A stretch of DNA of 64,000 bases from Nitrobacter vulgaris (GTDB taxonomy: Bacteria; Pseudomonadota; Alphaproteobacteria; Rhizobiales; Xanthobacteraceae): NCBI RefSeq assembly GCF_031453995.1, contig NZ_JAVDPZ010000025.1, positions 1-64,000 on the forward strand, read 5' to 3'. Position numbers and translations under genes: made by a program. Under the pieces are notes generated by a model. The model ran no database searches. It was not told where the DNA came from and saw only the letters and a list, made by a program, of their open reading frames with translations. Positions 7,648 through 17,118 of the stretch are shown piece after piece (positions within the stretch are counted from its first letter, which is position 1; each line of letters begins with the position of its first letter).

Positions 7648-8589
7648 ATGCCGCGCCTGGCTCTCGCTGTTGCCGCTGCCATCGTCATTCACTTGACGCC
7701 GAGCCTGACCGCACCGGCCGCGGCTGCGGCGGGCGATGTTGCCAAATCGCACGATTATCCCGGTATCGGCCGCTTCAAAGGCAGCGTCATCACCGGCTAT
7801 GACGTGAAGGATTTCGACGCCGCAACCCTGCAGGCCGCTCCGTTCAAGGACGGCAAGGCCACCGACCCGCGCAGAGTGGAAGGCCGTATCTCCCGTATCG
7901 CTTACCGCACGGGGCCTGGTCCCTCGATTCTTGAAGTATCCCGCAATTTCGAGAGCCAACTGGCAAACGCCGGGTTCGAGACGCTGCTCGCTTGCGATGT
8001 CGAGGCCTGCGGTGGAATTCCATTCAACGAGACAATCGGCGCGCTGCCGATACCGCAAATGTGGGTCGACGGCTTCGACTACCGCTACTATGCCGGCAGG
8101 AAGGTCGAGAATGGGCGCGAGACCTATGTCAGCGTGCTGGTCAGCAAGAACAACGACGACATCTTCGCGCAGCTCACCGTCGCCGAACGCGACGCGATGC
8201 AGAACAAGATGGTCGATGCGGCTGCGATGGCCAAGGGGCTCGGCGAGAGCGGGCACATCGCGCTCTACGGCATTTACTTCGACACCGACAAGGCCACGCT
8301 CAAGCCGGAGAGCCGGCCGACCCTCGACCAGATCGCGAAGCTCTTGAACGGCCAGCCGGAGCTTAGCGTCTATATCGTCGGCCATACCGACAGCCAGGGC
8401 ACACCGGCCCACAACCTCGACCTGTCGCGCCGCCGCGCCGAGGCCGTCGCCGAGGACCTCGTGCGTACTTACAAGATCGCCAAGCCCCGGCTCAACACCG
8501 CCGGCGTCGGCTTCCTCGCCCCGGTCGGCTCCAACGGCACCGACAGCGGCCGCGCGCTAAACCGCCGGGTCGAACTGGTGCAGCCGTAG
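7648..8589 (+). CDS. OmpA-family outer-membrane protein
   Basis: The 313-residue product has a signal peptide (residues 1 to about 27, ending PAAAAA) and a DUF4892-like middle domain (about 30-190). It ends in an OmpA C-terminal domain (about 205-313) with the peptidoglycan-binding signature VYIVGHTDSQGTPAHNLDLSRRRAEAV. It should anchor the outer membrane to the cell wall from the periplasm. The length suits the DUF4892-OmpA architecture. It is monocistronic, followed by a perfect hairpin terminator at 8594. Confidence 0.85.
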   Translation: MPRLALAVAAAIVIHLTPSLTAPAAAAAGDVAKSHDYPGIGRFKGSVITGYDVKDFDAATLQAAPFKDGKATDPRRVEGRISRIAYRTGPGPSILEVSRNFESQLANAGFETLLACDVEACGGIPFNETIGALPIPQMWVDGFDYRYYAGRKVENGRETYVSVLVSKNNDDIFAQLTVAERDAMQNKMVDAAAMAKGLGESGHIALYGIYFDTDKATLKPESRPTLDQIAKLLNGQPELSVYIVGHTDSQGTPAHNLDLSRRRAEAVAEDLVRTYKIAKPRLNTAGVGFLAPVGSNGTDSGRALNRRVELVQP

Positions 8590-8593
8590 AGCC

Positions 8594-8624
8594 AGTCCGG
8601 CTTTGATGAAATCAAAGCCGGACT
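8594..8624 (+). terminator. Intrinsic terminator after the OmpA-like gene
   Basis: AGTCCGGCTTTGAT (8594-8607) and ATCAAAGCCGGACT (8611-8624) form a perfect 14-bp stem with loop GAA, followed by TTGTTT. Confidence 0.85.
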
Positions 8625-8631
8625 TTGTTTA

Positions 8632-8679
8632 ACGCGTTTTCTTGACGCGAACCGGTATCCACTTCGCTCGAAAACGCTG
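8632..8679. repeat. Dispersed palindromic repeat, family A copy 1
   Basis: GCGTTTTCTTGACGCGAACC is followed by CGGTATCCACTTCGCTCGAAAACGC. The same pattern recurs at 13461, 16871, 32218 and 60380, always between genes. Confidence 0.7.
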
Positions 8680-8682
8680 TCC

Positions 8683-9501
8683 CTACTGCCCGGCCAGCTT
8701 GTCGGCGAAAAGGCCGATGGTCTTGCGATAAACCTCGGAGCGATTCCATTCGCGCATCGCCTCGAAATTGGCTGAGCCCTCGTGATAGTCGCCACCGGCC
8801 TTCCAGCCGTTGACCCTCAACAGGTTCGCCGTCGAAGCCAGCACGTCCGGCACCGAATGCCGGAGATCGACATGGCCGTTGCCGTCGAAATCGACGCCGT
8901 ACTTGATATAGGACGAAGGCAGAAACTGGGTCTGCCCGATCTCGCCCGCATAGGCCCCGACCATGTCGCCGAGACGCAGGTCGCCGCGCTGCAAGATCTT
9001 GAGCGCCGCCAGCAGCTCGTGCTGAAACAGTTCGGTGCGCCGGCAATCATGCGCCATGGTCGCGAGCACCCGGAACACCGGCAGCTTGCCCATATCGCCA
9101 CGGCCGAAATCGGTTTCCAGTCCCCAGATCGCGACGACGATCTCCGGCGGCACGCCGAATTGCTTCTCGATCCGCGACAGCAGCGAGCCATTACGCGCCA
9201 GCATCGCCTTGCCGCCCTTGATGCGGCCGCCAGTGACGCGGGTCGCGGCATATTGCTCAAAACTCTTGCGGAAGGTGCCACGCTGGCGGCGATCGAAATT
9301 CAGGACCGCCTGATCCTGCTGCACGCCGCCAAGCGCCTGCGAGATCACGTTCTGCGAGATGCCATCCGCCGCGGCTTCCCGCGACATCGACGCCACGAAC
9401 GTATTGAAGTCGCCGCCGCACTGCGCGGCGGAAACGGCGGTCGATGCGAGGGGGGCGGCGAGAAGGGCGGCGGCGAAGGCGATGGCGAAACGGGTTTTCA
9501 T
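8683..9501 (-). CDS. Lytic murein transglycosylase, MltB/SLT_2 family
   Basis: The enzyme cleaves the MurNAc-GlcNAc bond of peptidoglycan, leaving 1,6-anhydro ends, in the periplasm. The 272-residue product has a signal peptide (MKTRFAIAFAAALLAAPLASTAVSA) and a single SLT_2 domain. The catalytic Glu lies in AIWGLETDFG, and the family signatures GQTQFLPSSYIKYGVDFDGNGHVDL and DVLASTANLL are present. It lacks the C-terminal peptidoglycan-binding domain found in the second MltB-type enzyme of this window (51927-53186). The start at ATG 9501 leads straight into the signal peptide. Confidence 0.88.
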   Translation of the reverse strand: MKTRFAIAFAAALLAAPLASTAVSAAQCGGDFNTFVASMSREAAADGISQNVISQALGGVQQDQAVLNFDRRQRGTFRKSFEQYAATRVTGGRIKGGKAMLARNGSLLSRIEKQFGVPPEIVVAIWGLETDFGRGDMGKLPVFRVLATMAHDCRRTELFQHELLAALKILQRGDLRLGDMVGAYAGEIGQTQFLPSSYIKYGVDFDGNGHVDLRHSVPDVLASTANLLRVNGWKAGGDYHEGSANFEAMREWNRSEVYRKTIGLFADKLAGQ

Positions 9502-9599
9502 TGCAATCCCTTTTGCTGAATCGTCGCGCGTTATAGCATGACTATGGCAACGCGATGATTAACGACCGCGCACGCGGCACTTGCGCCGTTCGCGCCAGA

Positions 9600-10120
9600 A
9601 AAATTCGCGCCGGCCTTCGGGCGTGCAAAAATACCCCTATTGTTTAGCGGCGCGGGGACGCCGTCGTCGTGATCCCGTTCTGCGCTCTCGTAAGAGGGCG
9701 CGCGGAACGCCGGGTGCTCGATGCACCCATGGCCCCGTGTGCAAAAAATCAAAGCACACGAGTGTCGTCGCCACGGTCACACCGGAATCATCCGGCGTTC
9801 CGCGCGCGATGGTGTTAACGGCTTGCTGCGCGAAAACCCCAGACCGCCGGCCCTGAGGTGACGATCACTCCAGGGGTCTTGCACCTCGCCGCCGCTCCGG
9901 TTGAGGGAGACGGCCGCAAGGCTGCCCCATGGCGCAAGGCGATGCGCCGGGATATCGCGCGCTTGGCCGTTCGCGCCCGGCATGGTCGTCAGTCTCATCT
10001 CACTCGCGAGGTTACCCCCGCGCGATCCGAGACATCGCACGCCGCGCGCGCCCACCGCATCCCGCCCCGCAGACCGTGACGATCGCGAGCCGCCCCTCTC
10101 AGTGGGACGGGATGAATGAG
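9600..10120. repeat. Gene-free stretch, probably a long dispersed repeat
   Basis: No gene is supportable between 9502 and 10210. The stretch contains the inverted pair GCGCGGAACGCCGG (about 9699-9712) and CCGGCGTTCCGCGC (about 9797-9810), flanking GGGTGCTCGATGCACCCATGG, itself partly palindromic. From memory, sequences of this kind (ACGCCGGGTGCTCGATGCACCC...) recur many times in Bradyrhizobium and Rhodopseudomonas genomes. That this is such a repeat is an inference without a search. Confidence 0.45.
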
Positions 10121-10210
10121 AATATAATCCTAGATGCGTATCCAGTCAAGCGAAGAAGGAAATATTCCCTTTTATATTGTCGAACTACATTCGTCATAAC
10201 AAATGGCGCT

Positions 10211-12672
10211 TTAGAACTTCCTTGGATTTTTTGCCCCCACCAAAAGTTCATCGGTGGGTTGGATGAAAAACGTCATGGGCACGCTTGATAGATGCCGTTC
10301 TGAGTTCGACATCAGAAGCAGCCGGTTGATGGTGTTGTCCTGAATGCCTTCGGGCGGGAAGGCGCACGAGATGCGGCCTTCCTTTATGGGTACGCCTGAT
10401 TTCTTGAGATTCACCTGAGCTGCCTTGTGCGTCTTGGCGAACCTGCCAATGAGCTGCGCTTCCCTATTGGGCTTCGCTCCACGCTCATCGAGATTCGAGA
10501 GATACTTGAAGAGGTCACGCATCAAGTTCAGGGAGCCCGCGCATGTCTTTTTCAGACCGTGGTTGACAACATCCGTCACATTCTGCGGGAACGCGAACTT
10601 GGCAGCGCCAATGTCACTTGCGAGCGTGGCAAGTCCGGGCGTTGCCGTCATCACGCGTCGACGGATCGCCCGCTTCACTTCGCTCCAGCGTAACGGGCTG
10701 TCCGTGACGATGCAGGAGCCCGTCGCCTGGGCCAAGTACATCGTCATCTCGAAGTTCGGGGCTAGCTTGAACATAGTCACCTGCCCACCCTCTTTTTGCC
10801 CCATGAGGGAGCCTTCCTGGAGAACGGCTAGAGGGTCGAGCTCCCTTTTCCGCTCGGCGAAACGCATCGTCGCCTCGACTAGCTCTTCGGTCATATCTGG
10901 ATTGAGCCTGCGAATTTCCCTACGCATCGCTTCCGGCGAGATCAGCATCAGACTGCGCATATAGTCCTCCTCCATCTGCTTCTTGATGCGTGGCTCCTTG
11001 TCTGGATCAAACCGCATGCCGGAGGTCCGCCCCCGCGCCATGCTCATCATCTGCTCCCGCAGATGAATATCGAAATCGCAGGGGTCCGGTATGAGGTTGA
11101 CCAAGCCGAATTGCACGAGCGGCATTACATTGCTGAAAAACATTATGGTCTTTAAAAATTCCTGCCGGTAGTGCCTTGGGTTCTCGGTCGGACGGTACTG
11201 CTTCGCCATCACTCCGGAATGGATGAACGGATGCGCAACGATCAGTTCTCCAAAGTACAGCGGCGCCGCCAAAGCGAAGTCGGTTATCGACGAAGGGTGG
11301 ATGGACCCGGTGTAGACCGCGCGGGCGACGCCGTCCGGCTTCGGCAACAGCGCAAGCAAATCCGTCTCCAGCGGCCAAAGGGCCTCGTACAGGAAATAGA
11401 TTTCCTTGATCTGATCATCCGTTAGTTCGCGGCGGATTTGAATCCAATCCTTCGTCCCGTCGAGCTTAAGAACCTTCTCGATGCGTTTTGTAGCATGAGG
11501 TTGCGTTCGCGGATGCTTGGCTCGCTCCACAAGGGACGCAGCGCTTCGGGCTTCGATTGGCAGCACGCCTTGAACGAATTCCCCGACCCGCACCCGCACA
11601 CGTCGCCGGGTCGCACTGGCTTCTCTGGTGGCTTCTTGATCAAGAATTCGCGCGGCTTCTCAGTCCTTCCGAACTCGTCCTGATAGTGTACGTCACCGCT
11701 CTCGTACTTCACGAACATCTCGCCGCCGAAGTGGAACAGCTCATCCCTCGGAGGCAGGAACGTTTTCTGTAGGTCGCCCCATTCCTGCGAGACTATCTTT
11801 TCCGGATACAGCCACTCCTTGCGGCCAGCGCCGATGAAGCGCTTCGCGCGGGACTTGAGGACGAAATTGACCTGCGCAACTTCCTGCGCAGTCAGCTTTC
11901 TAGTGCGAATGAAGGCGTCAATCCGGGTCATGGACCGCCGATAGTTTCGCGCGAAGGTCCTCTTTTCGAGCGGGCTAGTGTTCGGATCCTGCGCGTATTC
12001 CAGGTTCGAGAGGATCAGGCATTGATCGCGATTGAACGGGAAGATCGTCTGAGACGCCCTTAGCGCGATGCCGGGGTCGAACGGATACGCGCTCAGCTTG
12101 TCCTTCGGAGAAACGGCATGATTGTAAATCGTGATGGGGTGGTCGCTGATGATGAACTTCACGTCAGAACTTTCAGCAGAGACAATCTCGCGCACCCCTC
12201 CGACCCAGATCGTGCAGTGCATCATGCGAATACCCTGCATCTCGTACATCAGTTCGTTCTGCGATAGTTTGGGATACTGAGACTTCAGCCAGTCCAGCCC
12301 CTTCGGGGTACGGATTTTTTGGATATCAAGATACTCGAAAAGGGTTTGGAAGTGCTTGTGCCATTCGCGCACGTCGGTGCCAGAAAATGCGCGCACAGCC
12401 TTCGAGCCCCTGCCGTCGATATCACCGAACAGCTGTCGCTCGATCTCGTCGTTGACCGACGTTCCGAAGAAAGTCGAATATAAATCCTTATGAAAGAACG
12501 CTTTCGAGGTCGGCGTATCGTTCCATGCGCCGTTCTGAGTTATCACTCGCCCGTCCGGAAGTACCTGACGTTCCGGCGTCATGTCTACATAGGCAAGCGA
12601 CGAGCGGCCAGGTTCGAAGAACCCTTCTTGGTACCATTGCGGTACGTAATGATTATGTCTCGTGACCGACAT
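10211..12672 (-). pseudogene. DUF4238 protein with SEC-C motif, split by a frameshift
   Basis: Two overlapping frames together read as one protein of about 800 residues. The first (12672 to 11422) starts MSVTRHNHYVPQWYQEGFF, the DUF4238 opening, and carries a SEC-C zinc motif near its end (GDVCGCGSGNSFKACC). The second (11599 to 10211) continues with KRIEKVLKLDGTKDWIQIRRELTDDQIKEIYFLYEALWP. Coding-like sequence passes from RERNLMLQNA in frame one to TKRIEKVL in frame two near 11490, a change to the -1 frame. The bases there do not form a canonical slippery heptamer, so a mutation is more likely than programmed shifting. DUF4238 has no firm function; the ribosome-binding site and start at 12672 are acceptable. 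Confidence 0.6.
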
Positions 12673-12836
12673 CCCCACGATTCGCTCGAGATTGCGACGC
12701 TCAACGCAGTAACATTTGTTCCGCAACAAGTCCTACTTGAAATCCTCAGACCGAGAAGCGGCAAGAGGTGTGCGCCGCACTCTGCAAACTGCTCGTGTGT
12801 CTCGAACGTCTCCCACGAATCCGCTAATCTCCCCGC

Positions 12837-13460
12837 ATGACCACGCTCGAACTCTCCCCCGCCTCTGCCTCGACCGCCTACGACCTCTACTACCTGCAGA
12901 ACGGCAAGCACTTCTTCTGGCGCAATCCGAACCACGGCGTGACGCTGATCGACGATCGGCGCGACTCCGCTATTCTTTGGCAGCCCGAAAAGGGAGAGGC
13001 TGGTCGGCAGCTCTGGACCGACATCGTCTCGGTGAACATGACGTCCATGACTAGCGGCAAGGATATCGTCAACAATTGCCGCATCAATTTCCGCGATGGC
13101 CGCTTTCTCGTCGTCACCGACGGCGGCCCCTCCGGCGAGGTCGATCACGACCGCACGCCGGTCTATCGCGACTTCGTGCGGGCCATGCATCTTCGGCTGG
13201 CGCAGGCGCCTGCGGGCACCATCGCCTTCAATGCCGGCGCATCCGCAGGACGCCACCGGCTCATGATGGCAACGGGCATCATCGCCGCGCTGTTCTTCGT
13301 CGGCACGCCACTGGTGCTGGTGTTCATCGTGCGCGATTGGCGCGTGCTGCTCACGCTCGCAGCCGGCGCGGCCTTCATCTGGCCGTTCTGGAAGGTGATC
13401 GAGGCCAATCGGCCGCGCAGCTACGACCCGCGCCAGCCGCCGGGCGAATTGATGGACTAA
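12837..13460 (+). CDS. Membrane protein of unknown function, tandem paralog 1 (207 aa)
   Basis: The product has a soluble N-terminal domain (about 1-135) with TAYDLYYLQNGKHFFWRNPNHGVTLIDD and a conserved RGRFLVVTD-like strand. Two transmembrane helices follow (about 143-185, LMMATGIIAALFFVGTPLVLVFIV and VLLTLAAGAAFIWPFWKVI), then a short Pro-rich tail. It is about half identical by eye to the gene at 13628, so the pair arose by tandem duplication. The N-terminal part may be a PH-like or beta-sandwich fold, but that is a guess. Confidence 0.65.
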   Translation: MTTLELSPASASTAYDLYYLQNGKHFFWRNPNHGVTLIDDRRDSAILWQPEKGEAGRQLWTDIVSVNMTSMTSGKDIVNNCRINFRDGRFLVVTDGGPSGEVDHDRTPVYRDFVRAMHLRLAQAPAGTIAFNAGASAGRHRLMMATGIIAALFFVGTPLVLVFIVRDWRVLLTLAAGAAFIWPFWKVIEANRPRSYDPRQPPGELMD

Positions 13461-13507
13461 TAGCGTTTTCGAGCGACGTGGAATCCTGTTCGCTCGAAAA
13501 CGCTATT
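13461..13507. repeat. Dispersed palindromic repeat, family A copy 2
   Basis: TAGCGTTTTCGAGCG and CGCTCGAAAACGCTA form a long, near-perfect inverted repeat directly after the first paralog's stop. It could act as a terminator, but it belongs to the dispersed family. Confidence 0.7.
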
Positions 13508-13627
13508 GAAGCAGGCCCTGGGTTTCGATTCAGGAACCCGACGCCGCTGCGCTCGCGCCCGCCACGCGTTGCGCCGCAGCGTGAAAACCAGCCTCGACGT
13601 CGCGCGAGAATCCGCTATGCTCCGCAC

Positions 13628-14239
13628 ATGATCGAGCCTGCACCCGTCATGGCCTCGATGGCCTATGACCTATATTACCTGGTGAACGGCGAACGCTTGT
13701 TCTGGCGCAGCGCGGGCCATGGCGTGTCGCTGATCGACGCGGGGTACGACTCCGCCATCGCTTGGCGCAATCAGACCGGCGAGGCAGGCCGTCAGCTCTG
13801 GACCAACATCGTCTCCGTCAATATGCCAGACACCGACAGCAAGGATGCCGTCGACAAATGCCGCATCGATTTTCGCGGCGGCCGGTTTCTCGTCGTCACC
13901 GACGCGGGCATTAACGGCAAGGCTGACCGCGTCCGCGCGCCGGTCTATCGCGATTTCATCCGCGCGCTGCACGAGCGCCTTGCAGACGCGCCGGAAGGCG
14001 ACATCCGCTTCACCGTCGGCGTCTCGCAGACGTATCGCAACGCGATGCTGGCGCTCGGCGTCATCGCGCTGCTGCTGTTCGTGGTGACGCCCGCGGTGCT
14101 GGTGGTGGACTTTCACGAATGGCGCGCGATCGGCCCGCTGACTGCCGGCGCCACGTTCATCTGGCCGTTCTGGAAGAAGATCGGCACCAACCGGCCGCAT
14201 GCCTACGACCCGCATCATCCACCGGGCGAGCCGGACTAA
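13628..14239 (+). CDS. Membrane protein of unknown function, tandem paralog 2 (203 aa)
   Basis: This is a close paralog of the protein at 12837. It has the same opening (MAYDLYYLVNGERLFWRSAGHGVSLID), the same GRFLVVTDAG strand, two transmembrane helices near residues 138-180, and the same ending (YDPHHPPGEPD against YDPRQPPGELMD). I chose ATG 13628 because similarity to the paralog starts right after it; the open frame continues far upstream without similarity. The two copies share no operon start, since a palindromic repeat separates them. Confidence 0.65.
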   Translation: MIEPAPVMASMAYDLYYLVNGERLFWRSAGHGVSLIDAGYDSAIAWRNQTGEAGRQLWTNIVSVNMPDTDSKDAVDKCRIDFRGGRFLVVTDAGINGKADRVRAPVYRDFIRALHERLADAPEGDIRFTVGVSQTYRNAMLALGVIALLLFVVTPAVLVVDFHEWRAIGPLTAGATFIWPFWKKIGTNRPHAYDPHHPPGEPD

Positions 14240-14291
14240 GGCGTCGGGCGAGCGCAACACTTCGTGTTGCACGCGGCCCGACAAGCGAAAG

Positions 14292-16448
14292 CTAGTTGTC
14301 GAGGAAGCTCCGCAGCTTGCGCGAGCGCGACGGGTGCTTGAGTTTGCGCAGCGCCTTCGCCTCGATCTGGCGGATGCGTTCGCGCGTCACCGAGAACTGC
14401 TGGCCGACTTCTTCCAGCGTGTGGTCGGTGTTCATGCCGATGCCGAAGCGCATGCGCAGCACGCGTTCTTCACGCGGGGTCAACGACGCCAGAACGCGCG
14501 TCGTCGTTTCGCGAAGATTGCTCTGGATCGCAGCATCAATGGGAAGCACCGCGTTCTTGTCCTCGATGAAATCGCCGAGGTGTGAGTCTTCTTCATCACC
14601 GACCGGTGTTTCCAGTGACAGCGGCTCTTTCGCGATCTTGAGAACTTTCCGCACTTTCTCCAGCGGCATGCCGAGCTTTTCGGCGAGCTCCTCCGGTGTC
14701 GGCTCGCGGCCGATCTCGTTCAGCATCTGGCGCGAGGTCCGCACGATCTTGTTGATGGTCTCGATCATGTGAACGGGAATGCGGATGGTGCGGGCCTGGT
14801 CTGCGATCGAGCGCGTGATCGCCTGCCGAATCCACCAGGTCGCATAGGTCGAGAATTTATAACCGCGGCGATACTCGAACTTGTCCACCGCCTTCATCAG
14901 GCCGATATTGCCTTCCTGAATGAGGTCAAGGAACTGCAGGCCGCGGTTGGTGTATTTCTTGGCGATGGAGATGACGAGGCGCAGGTTTGCCTCCACCATT
15001 TCCTTCTTGGCTTGGCGCGCCTCGCGCTCGCCCTTCTGGACGCCCTGCACGATCTTGCGAAACTCGCCGATCTCAAGCCCGGTCAGCGCCGCGAGTTGCT
15101 GGATTTCGCCGCGCAATTCCTTGATGCGGTCCTTTTCGTGATGAACGAAATTTTTCCAGCCTTTCGCGGAGAGTTTCGACACCCGATTGAGCCAGCGGGG
15201 ATCAAGCTCGGAGCCCTGGTAGTTCCGTAAGAAATCCTCTCGCGCCACGCCATGGCTGTCTCCCAGCCGCAACAGGCGCCCCTCGAACGAGACCAGTCTT
15301 TTGTTGATGTCGTAAAGCTGCTCGACCAGCGAATCGATGCGCGCCTGGTTCAGGCGCAGCGACTTCACCTCGACGATGATCTCATCCTTCAGCTTCTTGT
15401 AGCGGCGCTCCTGATTCGGCGAGAGCGACTCATTCTGAAGCTGGTTGGAGATGTCGGCTTCCTGCAGGCGGCGCAATTTCTTGTAGTTGTCGGCGATTTT
15501 GTCGAATGTTTCGACCACCTTCGGCTTCAGCTCGGCTTCAATGGCTGCAAGCGACATCTGGTTGTCGAAGTCGTCCTCCTCCATATCGCCTTCCGCCGCG
15601 GCCGCACCCGGATCCTTCTCGTCCAGGTCAGAGCCCCCGGCCGGCGCAGCGCGGGCGGCACGGAATGGGGTCGGTGACGGCGGTGCCGATGGGGGGGCGG
15701 TCACCGTGGATCCAACGCCATCCTCGCCCGAGGCGGCATCAGAGGCATCAGCCGACAACGGCTGGCCGTCGGGACCGGTCGGCGGCCCGAGCAATGCCGG
15801 GTTCATGCCGCTCTTGGCCTCGGGGCCGGCATAGGTCGCCTCGAGGTCAATGATGTCGCGCAGGAAAATCTTTCCTTCGTTGAGTTCGTCACGCCAGATG
15901 ATGATGGCCTGAAAGGTCAGCGGGCTTTCGCACAGCCCTGCGATCATCGCCTCGCGGCCGGCCTCGATGCGCTTGGCGATGGCGATCTCGCCCTCGCGTG
16001 ACAAGAGCTCGACGGTGCCCATCTCCCGCAGATACATCCGCACCGGATCGTCGGTGCGTTCGCCGGGTTCCGACTTCTTGACCTCGGTGACGGCCTTCTG
16101 AGTGACCTCGACCAACTCGTTGTCGGTCTCCTCGTCAGCCTCTTCCTTGTTTTCCTCCTCGCTGTCAGCATCCTCGGATTCCGACACGTTGATACCCATG
16201 TCGGAAAGCATCGACATGATATCCTCGATCTGCTCCGGCGAGGTGGTGTCGGACGGCAGCACCTCATTGAGCTGGTCGAAGGTGACGAAGCCGCGTTTTT
16301 TCGCCTGCTTGATCATCTTCTTGACGGCGGCGTCACTGAGGTCGAGCAACGGCGACGGCGCGTCCGCGACATCCTTTTCGGGAGCGTCGGCGGCCTTGTC
16401 GTCCTTTTCCTTTTCCCTGACCTGCAGCGTCTTTGCCTTGCTCGCCAT
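14292..16448 (-). CDS. rpoD: Primary sigma factor RpoD (sigma-70)
   Basis: This is the housekeeping sigma subunit that directs RNA polymerase to -35/-10 promoters. The 718-residue product shows region 1.1 (about 1-130, acidic), region 1.2 (DDPVRMYLREMGTVELLSREGE) and a long, partly low-complexity non-conserved region (about 200-290, rich in Ala, Pro and Asp). Region 2 reads QFLDLIQEGNIGLMKAVDKFEYRRGYKFSTYATWWIRQAI, region 3 lies around HMIETINKIVRTSRQM, and region 4 reads LEEVGQQFSVTRERIRQIEAKALRKLKHPSRS. Length and layout are normal for Rhizobiales. It lies downstream of dnaG on the same strand, as in many proteobacteria, with 670 bases between them. Confidence 0.97.
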   Translation of the reverse strand: MASKAKTLQVREKEKDDKAADAPEKDVADAPSPLLDLSDAAVKKMIKQAKKRGFVTFDQLNEVLPSDTTSPEQIEDIMSMLSDMGINVSESEDADSEEENKEEADEETDNELVEVTQKAVTEVKKSEPGERTDDPVRMYLREMGTVELLSREGEIAIAKRIEAGREAMIAGLCESPLTFQAIIIWRDELNEGKIFLRDIIDLEATYAGPEAKSGMNPALLGPPTGPDGQPLSADASDAASGEDGVGSTVTAPPSAPPSPTPFRAARAAPAGGSDLDEKDPGAAAAEGDMEEDDFDNQMSLAAIEAELKPKVVETFDKIADNYKKLRRLQEADISNQLQNESLSPNQERRYKKLKDEIIVEVKSLRLNQARIDSLVEQLYDINKRLVSFEGRLLRLGDSHGVAREDFLRNYQGSELDPRWLNRVSKLSAKGWKNFVHHEKDRIKELRGEIQQLAALTGLEIGEFRKIVQGVQKGEREARQAKKEMVEANLRLVISIAKKYTNRGLQFLDLIQEGNIGLMKAVDKFEYRRGYKFSTYATWWIRQAITRSIADQARTIRIPVHMIETINKIVRTSRQMLNEIGREPTPEELAEKLGMPLEKVRKVLKIAKEPLSLETPVGDEEDSHLGDFIEDKNAVLPIDAAIQSNLRETTTRVLASLTPREERVLRMRFGIGMNTDHTLEEVGQQFSVTRERIRQIEAKALRKLKHPSRSRKLRSFLDN

Positions 16449-17118
16449 TCACAGCTCCTGAAACGCACTCATGCGGAAACGCGCCCGCTTCCCCGTGACA
16501 TCCGCGCCGCGCCCGGCGCTCTTGATCTGCGCCGCTCACGACGCACAAGGGCGGCGCAACCTCTCGCCACCCCGTCAACCCTCTCTCGAATGATCGTACC
16601 CGCGTTGGACTACGTGTCGGATGACTTAGCCTGCCAGCCCTTGACTTTTAATTAACCCTGTTTGCCGCCAAACCTCGGATTTGGCGAGTCTTTATCATGG
16701 TTCCGAGTGCCATCGTCCCAACATCATTTGTTTCAGACGATCCAAGCCCGGCGACGGATCCCATCCGCGCACAGGCGCATTCCCCTCCCGCAGGTTCAGC
16801 GGCGTTCCAGCGCCATAGGGTCCTTCACCGCTTCACGTAAATCGGTGAAGAGACCCTAACTTTTTGATTTGACGCGTTTTTTTCACGCGAACCGAATTCC
16901 ACTTCGCTCGAAAACGCTATAAGAGTATTCCCTAAGTAAGAAGCGCTGCTGATGATACAAGCCGATCCGCTTGGTATCTGCGACCAAAATGGGCGGAGGT
17001 GACCGCGTTTTGTTCCCGACGGGCCGCAAACCCGCAGCAACCTGCTGTATTCCCTCATTATCTCTGTCCTTTTCGGCGTCTCTTTTCGTGCAGGATTCGC
17101 CGATTGGCGCCGGACAGC
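16449..17118. other. Intergenic region between dnaG and rpoD with repeat family A copy 3
   Basis: No gene is supportable here. It should hold the rpoD promoter, since rpoD starts at 16448 on the minus strand, but I cannot assign boxes with confidence. A family A repeat (GACGCGTTTTTTTCACGCGAACC ... CGCTCGAAAACGC split over 16871-16920) lies inside, nearer the dnaG end. Confidence 0.6.

Noticed and set aside
11480..11500. Programmed -1 frameshift site in the DUF4238 gene
   Set aside because: The bases there (CTACAAAACGC) do not make an X XXY YYZ heptamer in the zero frame, and no obvious downstream pseudoknot was seen.
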